A stretch of DNA of 64,000 nt from Ascaris suum (lineage: Eukaryota; Nematoda; Chromadorea; Rhabditida; Ascarididae), in NCBI GenBank assembly GCA_013433145.1, contig CM024174.1, positions 10,607,484 through 10,671,483 on the forward strand. Direction: 5' to 3'. The notes beneath the pieces were generated by a model, which made no database searches, was not told where the DNA came from, and was given only the letters and a program-made list of their open reading frames with translations. Below, one piece after another: positions 15,401-30,300 of this stretch. Both the position numbers and the translations under genes were made by a program. The first letter of the stretch is position 1; every line of letters starts with the position of its first letter.

Positions 15401-18278
15401 ATCTACAAGTACTGCGGTTAGCAAAATACTTAAGAGGTCGTAACAGCTCATTGCTTTACGATGATTTCAGTGGCGTGCAGTAAATTACTAAATCGATCGA
15501 CTGCTGCAACGCTTTTTTATTAGCTTTTCTTATAATATTAGACAGGCCGACGTTTTTCTTCTTCTCCTTCATATATCAAGAAAGCAATTTCGAATTAAAT
15601 TAACGGCACAACGCTTCCGCTTGTTTATTAATTATATGTGTGTTCTATTGATCGCACGCTTTCATTCAAATCAGAACAGTTTCCACGTCCATTCATAACG
15701 AGTAATAAACAGTGAGTAGCACCTCTCGCAGGAGGTTCCACACAAATCGTTTCACATTGCTCCTTTGTGGCGAAACGGTTATCATTGCCTTCACATCCGC
15801 CATACCAAAACTGCGAGCAACGTCCTTCGGCTGTATCGTAGAACCAGACGAGCTTATAGCCCGGATGACAAACGGTACCTTGATCTTGTGGTAACGAGCA
15901 TGATGCTGAAGAAACTGATGCTTGATGAAACAACAGAAATTTTGAAAGATAACGGAATTTATGACTTTATCGAATATGCATTCATTTATAAAATGCGATT
16001 TTTTGATGGTCGTGCTGAGTTAAACGTCGGAACAGAAGAGGCAGATTGTAAAAATATTCTCACGCCGATTGGACAATTTTCTGAACTGTTCCATCTATTT
16101 TTTGAAAAAAAAAACATTCCGTACAGCTAACTCATAAGGATTACTGAGATAGATATAGCAAAAACAATAGAAAGAATTTTGAGCGATGAATTTCTCTGAT
16201 TTTTACAGAACGCAACTTAACAACAAATCTTCTTTCAGGCAAAAAAAAATAGCTCACGTAGAAGAACTACGGATTATACGTAAAAGTTTCAGCATATCCT
16301 AGAGAAGAGCCTTCATAGTTTCCTCAAATAACCTAGATATGTGCATAATCTTCATATGTATTCGTCCATCTTTATCGACCTATTTGAAAAACGTAAAGCT
16401 GATTAAAATGCAAAGGATTTGAATCATTAGTAATGACTATGTTAAAATACACAAAATATAACAAATTATATGAAAACAATTTTATATTCAGTAAGAAGTA
16501 GCTCTAACAGATTTTATCAGGAGCCACTGTTCCGCCAAGTAAGAATGGCGCAATCGTTGTCGATGGACAACCGGCATAATTTGGTCCCACGGCTCGTGTC
16601 TCACCATCAGGACAACAACCATATCTAAAGAAGAAATAATCACTATAGTCTTTGAACTTTTAAACGGTTAGTGCACTTAGTGAAGAAAGCTTTAAGTGAA
16701 ACGCACAAAGACATTCATCTCCAATGAACAGATGAGTATCGTAATTCGATACTCTATATTCGATACTCAAAATGCGTGATGCGCTTTTCAATTTTATGTC
16801 GAATTCAATCACTCAAAATGCTGATACACCAAGGCGAAAGCACTATTTCACTCTCAGGTGTATAAATACTTCCCGGAAATGATGACTAAATCCATTTGGC
16901 TATTTGAATGACCAAATTTTATGTCTTTGAGCAATGCTTTAAAAATGCCACAATTGAAAAATTAACTGATCACTACGATATGCTCACAACATAAGCCTAG
17001 CAATCCATAAATTCGAGAAATGACGAATGCTTCATATCTGTGCATTTGTCCTCGTGCGCGCGACCGCTGACTTATCGCTTGTAAAATTTGCATATTGTTT
17101 ACGATGTCCATTGTCGAAGCAACCAAAATTGCATATTTAGAAATTATTACTTCATCAGTTAATCACTCAGCTGGCAAGCAAATTTGCATATTTAAGGTTT
17201 CGTGCATAAGATATCAATCAAGTGTCTACTCATCCAAGCAAAAGCCATTGCGGGCGGGGTTTCGTGCATAAGCGATTAGCGTATTCACTTTGTGAGGCAA
17301 AAGTGCGCGGTTATGCGCTTTTATAAACATTTACTTCAGCGGTAAACATATCGGAAATCGTCCTCTGACCATCAACAGAATAACATCCGATCCGGATGGA
17401 GCGGAAGAGTCAGAATATAACAGGAGTAAACAGACTATACATTATATAATACGCGACCGCAAAAAAGAATGATTTTACAGCATCATTTATTTCAACATTA
17501 AAATGCAAATAAGAAGTTGCTTACTTTGCATATCTGCAGTCGTCGCATCCCTCACTGCGTGGTCCCATCGCTGCGGTCTCTCCATCAGCGCAACAACCGT
17601 ATCGAGTGTACTGACAAGGACAGCCTATAAATTAATTTATCACCCATAATCTTTTTTCTTTACTTTTGATGAAATATTTCGCAAAAGAGTTAGAAAACTT
17701 CAACGAAAGTATATAAAATGAGAAAAAAAAAACCAAGAAACGCGAAGAAATAGTGAGTGCAAAACGCAAAAAAAAAAACCAGAAAAATCAAATGACTACC
17801 ACATTACCGGTATCGGCTGATGAGACTGATGAGAGAAAACAAAAAGAGCAAATGATTGTTACCTTCCTTGTTGGGTCCCCTCGAAACCGTCTTACCATCT
17901 GGGCAGCATCCGTACTGACTTTGCGCACAACTTTCAGGGCAACCGTAATAACCTGGCCCTTTGGCTGCGCTCTTCCCATCCGGGCAGCAACCAAATTGAG
18001 CATATGCGCAGCCACAGCCTACAACAACTATTGTCTTAAACGGAACTCGGCCACGAAATGCATAAAAAATGAAAGAGGAAAAATGATTTCTGATTTACAA
18101 CAAGCCGTGCATTTTAAAGAAATTGACTGAAGGCAATGGTAAGCCGCACAGTTTGTGTTTTTGCGACTCCTCTAGCTTAAACCAAAAACTCTGAGGGACA
18201 GCAATAAAATTCCATTGTTTATAATCGAAAGATTACGATTATCAGCTTCAGCATCCTCCCGACTGATCATCTTTCCTA

Positions 18279-18346
<68 letters not shown>

Positions 18347-21300
18347 CTAGGGAATAAACGTTTCTAGGTTTTGATAGCGTCGAACGATGCAAGCACCAAT
18401 GATTTTCCGATGGAGGAATCATGCAACCTGTCGTCGTGTCGGGAAGCAAATTACTTTGCTTTCCTTCGGTTTCTGAATGACTATAAAACATTCTGCCAGC
18501 CAACCGGTTCGAAAAAATCGAATATTACATGAAAATTCCCTATGTGTTTTTTCCGATTTATTTGATTATTAGCCGAACAAAAACATACAAAATGACCTTA
18601 CGAGGCGATTGAAGAGAAAAGCGTAAACAAATTGAAAATGAAAATTATTTACCCTCATTGTTGGCGCCTTTGGATGGTGTGAGGCCATCAGGGCAACATC
18701 CATATTTTGAAACAATACAATCTGCACCACATCCTTTGCCGTTTACACCCAAAGCAGCAGTTTCTCCATCTGGACAGCAACCGAACGTAGACAATTCGCA
18801 TGGGAACGATGATCGCTCACAACCTCAAAACGATATTTTTTGCGGATATCCTCATATCTATACACAGCAGAGGGGGAGAAATTTTTTATTAGGTCGACTT
18901 TCTCTAAAGAAGTAAAGCAAATAATTTCAGAATATGAAGGCCTCCGAAAAGCTTTTATATTTTAAAAAAAAGCAACTAATACATAGGTGCAAAAAGCATA
19001 TTTGTCAATGTGCAAAAGGATTTAGCGAAAGCTTTCAACAGGTAAATTAACTGTCATGAGCAACTTAATCTGCTCTCGTGTTTTTCAACAGAAAAGACAG
19101 TCTGACTTTGCGATAATGCAGCAAGAAAGTTGTTTTGGTCATTACATCACCCGAAGCTTGAGGTGTAAAGAGCGCACAATGAAAGAGATGGGTGGGGGGG
19201 GGGGGGGGGGAGGGGAATAATAGTCATTTTTCATTGACAGATCACAAAAAATCTCGCTAGAAGAAGAGCGATGAGAAAATTTTTCAAAAAACGATATGGA
19301 CGACCGGCTGTCTAACAAGTGAATGGTCTAAATGTAATGTAAATTATGAACTCCAACTGAAACCTGCATAATGAGGACCGAATGCAATCGTTTTACGATC
19401 TTTGCAGCATCCGTAGAGTGAAGCCGCACAAGATGGTTCACCGCATCCTTCGAAGTTCGGTCCACGAGCCATTGTTACCTCATCTGGACAGCATCCATTT
19501 GCCGTCTCGTTGCATGCTCCTGAAGCATTTCATGCCAGTCATAAATAAAAAAATCAACCATAGAAAACTAAAAACTCTACAATAACTTTGCTTCGATTTA
19601 TCTTTAATAGCAAGGAGGAAGCGATATGATAATTTTTCTATGGCAGAAAACAGATATCGCTCAACAAAACGAGGCGGAAATTCACTTGTAACAAAAGCGA
19701 GTCTCTTTCCATTATTTAAGTTCACAATAAACTCCGTTCCAGTCAGGACAATCCCAGGCCATGCAGAAGACACTGAATCTTGATTCTGAATCGTAAAAAT
19801 GACCCTAGTACATGAAGAACGCACACGCAATTGATGCAAAATCTCATATCGGTAATACGCACTGTATAAATGGTAAATCCAGGTCTTGTAGATCGCAGTG
19901 GGGGGGGGGGGTGTTCTGAATTGCAAATACGACCCTAGAACATGTTGATAGACATCTGCAGAAAAATGAAAAAGAATAACAAAAGTTTTTAATGGGAGGT
20001 CAATACATTTGAGGCAATTCAGAACGGCAAGAATTTGCGCAACGACTTTTACATGCAATGTGGAACTCGAAACGACTGCTTCCAGTTACAGGTAAACTAC
20101 ATTTCATTGCAGCAGATTTAACGGAAAAGGACACCTGATTCAAGTCACAAGACTTAAAATAGCCAATATACACCTTGTACGAAGATTGGGCAACCCTTAT
20201 TATCTTTGCCTTCAGCAGGACTCGTCCAGTCGGGACAGCATCCAAACTCAGTCTTCGAGCAGTGAATAGTAATATTCTCGGCAGTAACGTTATCCAATAA
20301 TTCCTCTGCATCAAGAGTTATATTTGTCACTTTGCATTCCACAGAGGCCACTTCACCGGTTTCCTCGCTCTTCACCTCACACATATCCTCCTCTCTGAAA
20401 ATTCCTTCACATAATTCGTTAACTACGTAGCGTTAATTCACACTTCATACTGCCGTCAATAAACTTAGCAGACATCAAGTCATACGGGCACCTATTATAA
20501 CGTCTTAAACTGTGACAGAAAGATTAAATTTTATTTTGCAATATAAACCTCATCTCCTTTCCAAAAAATCGCTCTGAATATTTCAATACCTTTGATACCA
20601 AAAACATTCTTGTAAATGAACGACAACCGGTAATCTAACGCATCTATATGGGCAATAATGTTTTCATACTTAGGCAGCCTATCTCATACTTACTAAACTT
20701 TCAAATAATGGTCCAAGTCAGCAAGTGGAATCAAAAAGATTACTGAAGTGCGCATATTTTCAAAAATTATGCCATCAAATGACCACAAACCATACTATAA
20801 ATATCTAAACGTTCAAATCCACAAATCATACTGCATAGAGTTAGAAGTAGTAAATTTACCCTTTTTCTTTCACCTCCTCTCCGCTTGCCTCTTCCATACC
20901 GACATATTCTGGACAGCCTTGCCCATCTGCACCTGTGGCTTCGGTCACATTATCTGCGCAACATCCGAATTCTGAGAGTGAGCAATTTGAACAGCCTTCC
21001 AGATAAGCACCAGTGGCGAATGTCGAGTTATCTGGGCAGCAACCGAACTCGCTATCCTCACATGCTAAAAATAACTGCTTGGAAAAAAACCTTCAGCGGG
21101 CATGCATTCTCTGAAATCTCCTCATAACATCACTACTAGATGTGACCCTTTTATTTTCTTTGCCATTTAGTAAAACTGTTACTGCTAAATGCCACGTTTT
21201 TCTTTCAGTACTTAGAGAGATATGTATAAAGCGAGTAGTTCATCGTTTCAACTGGGCGCTAATTTCGCATATTCCTTGCGATATCTCGATTTCTCCACCC

Positions 21301-24300
21301 TCACCACAGTCTTATTCACTCCATCAAAGTATCCCCAACAGCATCTGCAAATTCACTGAGCCATTGCTTGAGGGAATGTTCTGCACGCTTCAGTGGTGAA
21401 AGCAATCGGCCAATGCAATAAACACAAACGTTCAGGCTCTTAATATCTGTTAAGGGTGAACTTCTGATGCTGGATGGACATATTATTGAGTGGTGCAGTG
21501 ATCGCCCCAAAGGTCGAACGACAAACCCACACCTTTTCCATTTTTTGCATTCACCTTTGTTGCTTTTATAATCTCACATCACTGATTACTAGTAGAAGGG
21601 CTGGATTTGAGGATATTTGTAGTGTATAGATCATGGTTAGAAAGATGAACTTGTGAAGGTGATTTATTTCACCAGGTGGTAGTTCAGTGCAGCATATATG
21701 ACTGCGCATGACTTCGAAGGAAAAAAAAACAATGATACATTTACACCAGTAGGAGAAATGTATTGAAACAGACGAACTTGGGCAAGCGTGTGTGTTGCAT
21801 TCTTGCTCCTCTGGTGGTTTAACAGCTTCATCGCACCATTCCGGTACTGGCTTCTTGTCGTAATTCAAACATACAATCATTCGCGTCTGACTACCTCCAC
21901 CACATCTTTAAACATCAACACATTTAAGACGATATGAGTGCCTTCTTATACATCATAAAACTGATAACACGTTCTGCGTAAAAACCAAAGAACTACCTAA
22001 TTTTTACACATTTCCATCAGAATAAAACGACGATTTATTTTTTTTTTTTTTTTTGCGAAATAAATTCAGTATAGACGACGGAGGTGACTGTTCCCGATGA
22101 GCTTTCTCAGAGGTTGTATCATACTCAACGAATCCTTTTTTTCATCTTATCTTTCTAGTTAGTTTCTTTAGCGATGAAAATTGAATAATTGAAGAGATCC
22201 GGACTAGAGCATTTAGCAAGAAATGAAATCGATAGACAACAGCAACGTTCATATTAAAATATTTGTATAATAAATGAACATAGACGGTATAATAAATACC
22301 ATCGTTGATCGATTTCCCGTCCAATAAACAAAATGAAGTTCTTGCATAGAGTCATAATCGTTCCAATATAGGCAACAATGCAATACATTAAACTGCGACG
22401 CTGAATACAAGGATTGCAAAGAAGATGACTTACTCAGCTGTACATGTACTCCAAGGACCAGTGTAATATGTACCATTGCATTTCTCCTCATTCGTGCAAT
22501 TCATTGTCGTCGATGGTTTTGAGTTCGCATTACAATGCGATTCATCAACAACCTTTAAATAAATGTTTATCGATAGCTCTTTAACTAAGAGCACTGAGGA
22601 TTTAATCATCTTTTCTCAAAATTTCTACCGAATTTCTTTGATATTATTATCCACATATTTTAATGTCGAAAATATATTAAAATTAAGCTAATCGATCGTC
22701 TCGAAGTACACCATCTCATCTCTTATTCAAATGCGATTTTTGTTCCACTCAAAGTGAATTCTAAATTACAAATGCAATGAAGCAGAAACAGTTCTGAAGG
22801 CAAATAGCAATAAAATAATTAAAGCCTACGTTGAGATCACCGAGTTCATGTATTGCGCATACAACTCTTCGATTCTTATGGCCATGACCGCATTCAGTGC
22901 TACATTTCGACCATTCAGATGAATGCCATTCGTATACACAAGGCTGCAAAACATATATAGTTATTATCATTGCCGAGTTATGATTATGAACCTATAGACG
23001 TTCTTTAGAGTGATAATGAACGGATAAAGGATTGACTTCAGTTGGCTCCCCGCCGCTAGGGTGTCACCAGAAATTCGACCTTAATCATTGGTAAACAAAA
23101 CCATGTAAATCGTTATTCCCTTCCATTAATGCTGACTTAAATTTCTTCCACTTACTTGCCAAAACTTGTTTCTCTGTTGTACTCTTGACCATGTTTAATA
23201 CTTCTTTCTATCCTCCTTCCTTCTTCGGAACATTTCCAAAGGAAACTGAAGCCTGGAAAAGTCAATATCCGTATTCTGAGTCTGGGATGCTCTCCTAATG
23301 ATTGTTACGACAATTGGGGAAATTAAAAAAAACACGCTGGTGAGACTATCTCAATAAAGTAAGGAAAGTTTTCCTCACTGGTGGAGTGGCACAAGAGCGG
23401 ATGTCGATGGGTATTTCTGTGGTATTTTCGTTGAGACACTTCTCGAGCGGATATAGCCTTCCTGTCCTATCCTTACAAGTCACATTACGGGTCTCTTCTG
23501 TATCGTTGCATTTTTGGCACTGTAAAACATTTCACTGGAACAATTTGTTGTACACACCAAGTAGAGGAGGAAAGTCAAGCAACATCCATCCAAAAAAAAA
23601 AAAAAACGAAAATGAGATGAAGTTGCAGTCCATTAACTCGCATATTAAGTTGGCATAAAACAAGAGGAATACTACAGCTTCAGACGAATAAAAGATAAAC
23701 ATTTTAACTGTAAGATTTAATGGAACCAACTCATCTCTCATCCGTCATTATAAAGAGATATAATAGTACTAGTATTAGTATTGTTGGTAGAAGTGGTAAA
23801 AACTATATCTATAAGATAATGGAAAAAATTGTGATAATACAAAACAGTAAAAAAAATCTGTAAGATCAGATAAGCATACTGTAGAAGAACTTGCACAGTC
23901 GGCGCAGAATAAAGCTAATGAACTAATTGGGTGGTTGCGATCTGTTGAAGGGAGTTTTGTGGGCATGGAGTGGGAGACGGGAGGATGAGGGGATGTAAAC
24001 AAACACTAGTAGGCAAAGCACATATACCAAGTTCCAATCGGATGTGCTGAACATCAATCCTTCACATGGTCCTAAATTGCAGCTGCGTTTGTCGTCGATG
24101 GTAAGTTCGCCGCATGCTTCTGCTGGTAGAAGTTTACCCTCTTCGCCCTCTTTTTCACTTCTACATGTCACTGAACGATATTGGAATGCATCACCGCATT
24201 TCTCAGAGCATGCACTCCATGGTCCTGCTTGCCATTCAGGACATGAGAATCTAAAGTAAATGAAATGTATATGTAGCTTATTTATAAAATTTTGATGCTA

Positions 24301-27300
24301 TAATACGTATGTGCAAAAAAATGTTCATACATATGAGTTTTCTGATTGTCAATTTTAAAAAAAAATATTTTGTTGGGAGAAAATAATGAGTAAACAATAT
24401 AGAAAATTAGAGTCAGCAACAAAACTTAACATCATAGCAGTTAATTATATGCTATCCAATAATATATATGCAACGATTGTTACATGTAACCATTATCTAG
24501 TAAAACTATACTCAGTGTATGCTCAATACTAGCGGAAATAATCTATAAAAATCGATGGTACGCATTATTTGGAAGATGTCGATAGATGGGCAAAAGCGAA
24601 AAGCAAAACAATGAGGAGGTAATCATTTTTTCGATGTGGAATATGGAAAAAGGCATTTTATTGTGTTAACGTTCGATAGAAATAAAAACATTAAAAAACG
24701 TTTAAAAAAAAAACAACAATGCGAAATAATGAATATAAATCATTAGTTATATTTGAAGGCGAATATTAAATCTGATGAAAACTTTTAAATATAAGCCTCG
24801 AATTTGGCCATAGAGCTCAATGATAAATGAGTTGATAAGAGAAGATTTAAATATTCGTATTTCATATGTGAGAACGATAAACGCCTACAGTTGCAAGCAA
24901 TTGTTGTTTTAAGAAAAAAAGTTAACGACGAACAGACATATACATAGAGCAGAAATTAATTACGACCATTTCATGTTAAAGAGCAGAAATTATTTAAGAC
25001 TATTTCATGTTTTCATATTGCATTTAACTACGAATAGCAACGAAACATAATCATATCTCAGTATAAACAGCTATAGGCGCAGTTAACGAAAACGATTAAG
25101 CAGCATTGTCATATGCATGAGACTCAAGATTGAGAAGCTCAAAATTTAACACATACGAGAGAGGCATGAGATAATTGTCTAAGTTGATAAAAATCCCAAT
25201 TATGAAAAATCTTCCATCATATAACGACATTATATGAATGACGATAAGAAAGACATATATGCATTATATAGAAGGCCACCATGGAAGTTAGTTAAGGAAG
25301 AAAAATTTGTTGGCTGCTCGGAATAAAAATCTATAAAAGCGTCACAATTTTGGAGAAGAAGGGAGCGACGTTGAAGTGAGGAATAAAGAAAATAATCGAA
25401 GTGTACGAATCGATTATCCTCGAGAACACGAGATTTTTATGAGGAATGATGAGAAAAACTCGACCCGACGCAAATCTTATTCCTCTCTATGAATAGTAAA
25501 ACAATAGAGAAAATCTTGACCACTAATGAAATATGTGGGTTAAGATATGGAAAATGAAATTTTTTTTTGTTCGACGGGAGTTAAGCATTTCGAATTCTGT
25601 TAACGAATCACGTCTTCTTCCTACTTCTTCTTCATAGAGATGTGTGGGTGTCGTTTTAGTAAATCACATCTTACAACTAATATGTAAGAAGAGTCCCGTT
25701 AGATCTTAAAGTGTTGTTTCGCGTAAATTCTGGAAAAAACCGAGAAGAATAAGTTAAGGTGGTAAATGAACCTGTTGCACGATTGTCGCACAGGTGGTCG
25801 CTCAAGAGTGCAATTGGAATCTTCAACAGTTATGCGCTTCCCATTGGCGAACACGCTATGGCAGTAGACGACACGATACTGCGATCCTGTATTTCCACAA
25901 GTTTCAGAGCATGGCTCCCACTCTCCTTGGAACCATCTGAAGCGAATTAATCTCTCGAGAGCTTATATTAAGCCAAAGATTAAAGGAATGAAAATAAATA
26001 TGCAAGCTCCACAAACCAGAACTCCTGCATAAAATTGCCACATAACATTTCAAACAAATCAATTTGAACTTCTTAGAATTAAGTTCAGAGTTGATATTTT
26101 GATGGGGACAAATTCACTGCATGAAAAAAACGTTGAAATCAGACTAAGCGAAAACTCAGTTTTATGGAATTCTGGGAAATTATAATTGCCCATAAATGAG
26201 ATTACTAACTCAGGTTCGCAATCAATAGTTTCACAATCTTTCTCGGTCTCCGGTTTTGTCGAATTTGCCTCGTCGCAAACTTCATCAGCCACACGTAAAC
26301 CCGTTGCGCTTTCCACACAGAATGGTGTACGTGTTTGTACCCCTCAACAATATTTATTCAATATTTCATCGCAACTAATCAAACAACATATATAAAAAAA
26401 TTTTCTCCTCTCATTATGCGTATAGAAATGATTTTTTTTATCAGACGATTCAACTTATTTGATAAAAGTTTTATGCGTTGAGACATCAATTACGGGCAAT
26501 ATTCTGTAATCTCAATTCGACGATCGTATGTATCCTTTCTTCGAAAATTTGAATATTTTAGCAGAATATTTGGAAGAGAAAAGAAAATTTCTTTTGCAAT
26601 AGAAACATGTGAATATTGTTCACTAATGCCAATAGCACACTAGAAAGCATATCATGAGTATTTTTAAGACTAGCTCATACAGAAAGAGAAAACTCAATTT
26701 TGTTTTATTTTATGAAATTCAAAACATCGAAAGAATAAAACAATGAAATAGTAGAGATAATTCAATGAAAATTAACCTTTGCCACATGTCACCGAACATG
26801 ATGACCATTCGCCCGGTTTGTACATAAAGGGCATATCTTGTTCTAATGGCACCGAAAATTCATATTTTATTGCACTATCCTGAAACAAAAATTATAAATC
26901 CATAGTAGGATTTTAAATAAAGATACTCCACTTCATTATGATTAATTTTTCCCATAAATATTGCAGACGACAACAGATATGACTTGAAGGGTAAAAAATT
27001 TGTCTCCAGGACGCATGGAATATTAAGTCAACGAATAATAAAGAATATTAAGTCCGTTAACGAATCAAAAAATTCTATGACATATTATCATATCACGGCG
27101 CACTATACAACACTACCACTAGAACCAATACTAACAATCTTGATTCATAACTGTTTCGAAAAAATAAAAAGAAATCTAGAATCAGTTACTTCAATTCGTT
27201 AAAAGTAATTAATAACAAATACTAAAAGTTATTTGAACCGAGGAGCAACGTTATTTGATAAAACTGAAATATCAAAATAATAGAAAACAATTCTATTCAC

Positions 27301-30300
27301 CTTATTTCCGCTTTGAAAGAGTAGAGCGATTGTAAGTTCCTCATTAATGGGACCTTTAGCGATGAGTTTCTCAAATGGATCACCACCACGAGATTTGTGA
27401 TTATCATATTCGAAAATTGTTCCACCAATTTCCAAATCCTTATCGATTACTTGAATTTGATAATTTCCATTTAAATAATAATAATCCGACATATTTTTTA
27501 TCGCTGAAATATGCATTTTTTTAAAAAAAGTTCGGTATCGAAATAAACGAACAAAAATAATCATAAGTAAATAAAATGAACTAAGAAAAATGTATTATTT
27601 TTCTTCATTAACAAATTTTTATAATATAAAACTTGAATAGACTGATAGGTTCATTGATAAAATTACCTTTTAAAGTTGCAGCTAAGGGAATAAGCAAAGC
27701 TTTTGATTACAAATGTTCATCTCTCTGCCAACATATATAATCGAATGGAATGCTCATTTCTATTACTCCTTAGTGTAAAAAAATTACCACTATAGGTTTG
27801 AAGTTACCAAATAAGCGATCACCGTTATCTCTCATCAATAAATGCCAAGTTCTATCAAATATTCCACCCATAAATTTACTTTGCTGTGCAGAAAGTTTTC
27901 TCATATAAATCTGTATTTGAAATATTTGAGGATGTCATAAAAATAGGTCGCATCGAACTCAAAATTCACGCTCAGTCTCTCGGTGCTTATCTCAGTAAGT
28001 TCACCTCATAGCGATAAACAATTCACTGTATTCATATATGTTTGTTGGAAATTGAAATTCATTTCATTTATGCATCAAATTAGTATATGTAGTTCTGCAT
28101 ACCGAGCGAGTTGGTAGTGGGTCGCATTTCCTCCACTCTAATTGAGGTGGCACCAACTGGTAAACGGATGATATTATGATAACCGGGCGATAAGTTTCGC
28201 TCATCGAAAAATCCTTCCACCGTTTTGCATTTCGATCCATCCCCACCACATACACCACATTTGTCGTCTTTGAGTGCTTAACGCATTGAATCGATTATCT
28301 TTGCTGTACATGACAAATAAAACAATATGCAAATATTGCATTGCATTTGGTTGCAAATCTTAGCTGATAGAAATGAAAATAATTTGCAAATGCAAACGTG
28401 ACTTCGCATGAAATATTACCTTCAGGTATAATTTTTAGGAGATAATTTTTTGAATTCCTTTCTAGAAAAAGAGGAAACCGCCGACAGCGTTCATTCTGGC
28501 CATATAATCGGATAATGAAGGAATTCGAATCTACAGTACGTAGCCTACAGCTAAACACTTGTTTGCGGAAATGTAGCGCTATTGCAAATTTTAAAAAATT
28601 GCTGAATAGGAATATTCCAAACATTAATTGAAATTCTTGTTCTTGAAGCAGAAGATTTGAAAAATATATATATTTAAATAGTTTGCATCCTTAAAATATT
28701 ACTTACGACGCAAATCAGGGAAAAAACATCAATGAAAAAAGGAAAAACTCAAACCGAAATATTCATATTTACAAGCAATAATATCCGAAATATCGAAAGT
28801 TTATCGTTGAAGACAAAAAAATTACCTGATCCGAGTTTCTTATCGCATCCCACCGGTAAGCAAATTCCCTCCACACAGATGTTGTCTTTATTTGAATCGC
28901 ATGTTGTTCCATCGATCACCTGCACGATAGAACGTATGAAACATTGCACAAGCTCGGAAAAAACGGATCAACAAGAGTTCGAAGAAACTTTGGAAAGTGC
29001 TCCACTAAGGGGGGCGATTTTTTGCGACTGAAACTACTTCGTTCTCAAAATTTGAGTGAGATGAGGAGCAGTTCGGATATGTGATGGTAGGCCATTTTTG
29101 TGAAGAAAAGCGGAGTTTACTGAACATAAGTTCCATTCAGAAGTGAAGATGGCAATCTATCCAAGAAATCATGGATTTTTACTTTCTAACTTCAACGAGT
29201 AATTGAACAGGTAATAACTAAAAATCGCTGATATCCACTCCTAGGAAGTAGCACAGAAAGCTTGCATAATTAATTCAACCGACATAAGCACACATCAAAC
29301 TCGACATAGGTGCGTTGCTCTTGAATGCAAGAAACTCACCTTGTCTGCCCATTTGTAGTAAAAATTCGCGTTATCAGGTTTGCATGTTAGTTCACATTTA
29401 TTCTTTCCCGGATATGGTAACCATTTATAATAGTTACCATCGAGCGGTGTATCGTCTTTTGCAGAACATTGCTCTGCACGGAAATCTTTCGATCCCGGTG
29501 GACAACGCTCAACGTTACATGAAACGTATCGCACCGATGGTCCACTGCATTCACCGCTGAAAAATCTCTCAAATATATCTCTCTTTTATTCGATACCTTT
29601 TGATCACCGAATAATCAATAAGAATTTCAAGGCGCGGCCACTTCGAACATATCTAAGCCAAACAAAATCGTTTACGACCAAATGGGATTGGAAGCTTCAC
29701 GAAGCAAAAATTTAATTTTCTCATTAAAAAAATGTCTGATACGATTAACGACTTCCACCTTCAACATAAGTCTAAAAATATATTCTCGGAAAGTCTCTGA
29801 GAACATCGAAATGAAGTATCCCAGACAACAAATGAAACAGCATAGCGATTCATGTCCCAATTCGACTTTCAGGAAAATCGAAACAGCCGAAATATCTTGG
29901 GTATAAAATTCTGCACGACGACTTAAGGAGGATAGTAGGTGAAAAGTCTCGTAAAAATCCTTTAAAAAATTTTAAAAAAAGGTTTTAATTGCACCAACTT
30001 GCACTGACGCTTTTCGATCTGAACACCACCTCCACATGTCCTTGAACAGTCCTGATCGCTCGTCCATGGACCCCAGGCACCTGTCTCAGCTTGGCCTGAC
30101 TTATCAACGGTTACAGACACGTCACCGCCAACATAAACCTGATAAGCCTGCCGCTTTACCCTTATTGATTCCGGGTCTGCCTCTGTTGGAGATCCAGGAT
30201 ATAAGTAAATTTCACCGTCCTGTAAATGCAATCATGATAAATAAAACAATACCAATTCGAAGCATGCTTCGTTTCGGGTGTGCTTCCCTTCTTATTCTTG

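Noticed and set aside
19480..20058. 192-codon minus-strand open frame, the longest in the window.
   Set aside because: Most of it is intron 16. Its end overlaps exon 17 in a different frame, and the cysteine repeat frame there is the real one.
28565..28624. Signal-peptide-like start [20 protein letters not shown] on the minus strand.
   Set aside because: It lies inside the intron between exons 4 and 5, which join cleanly without it.
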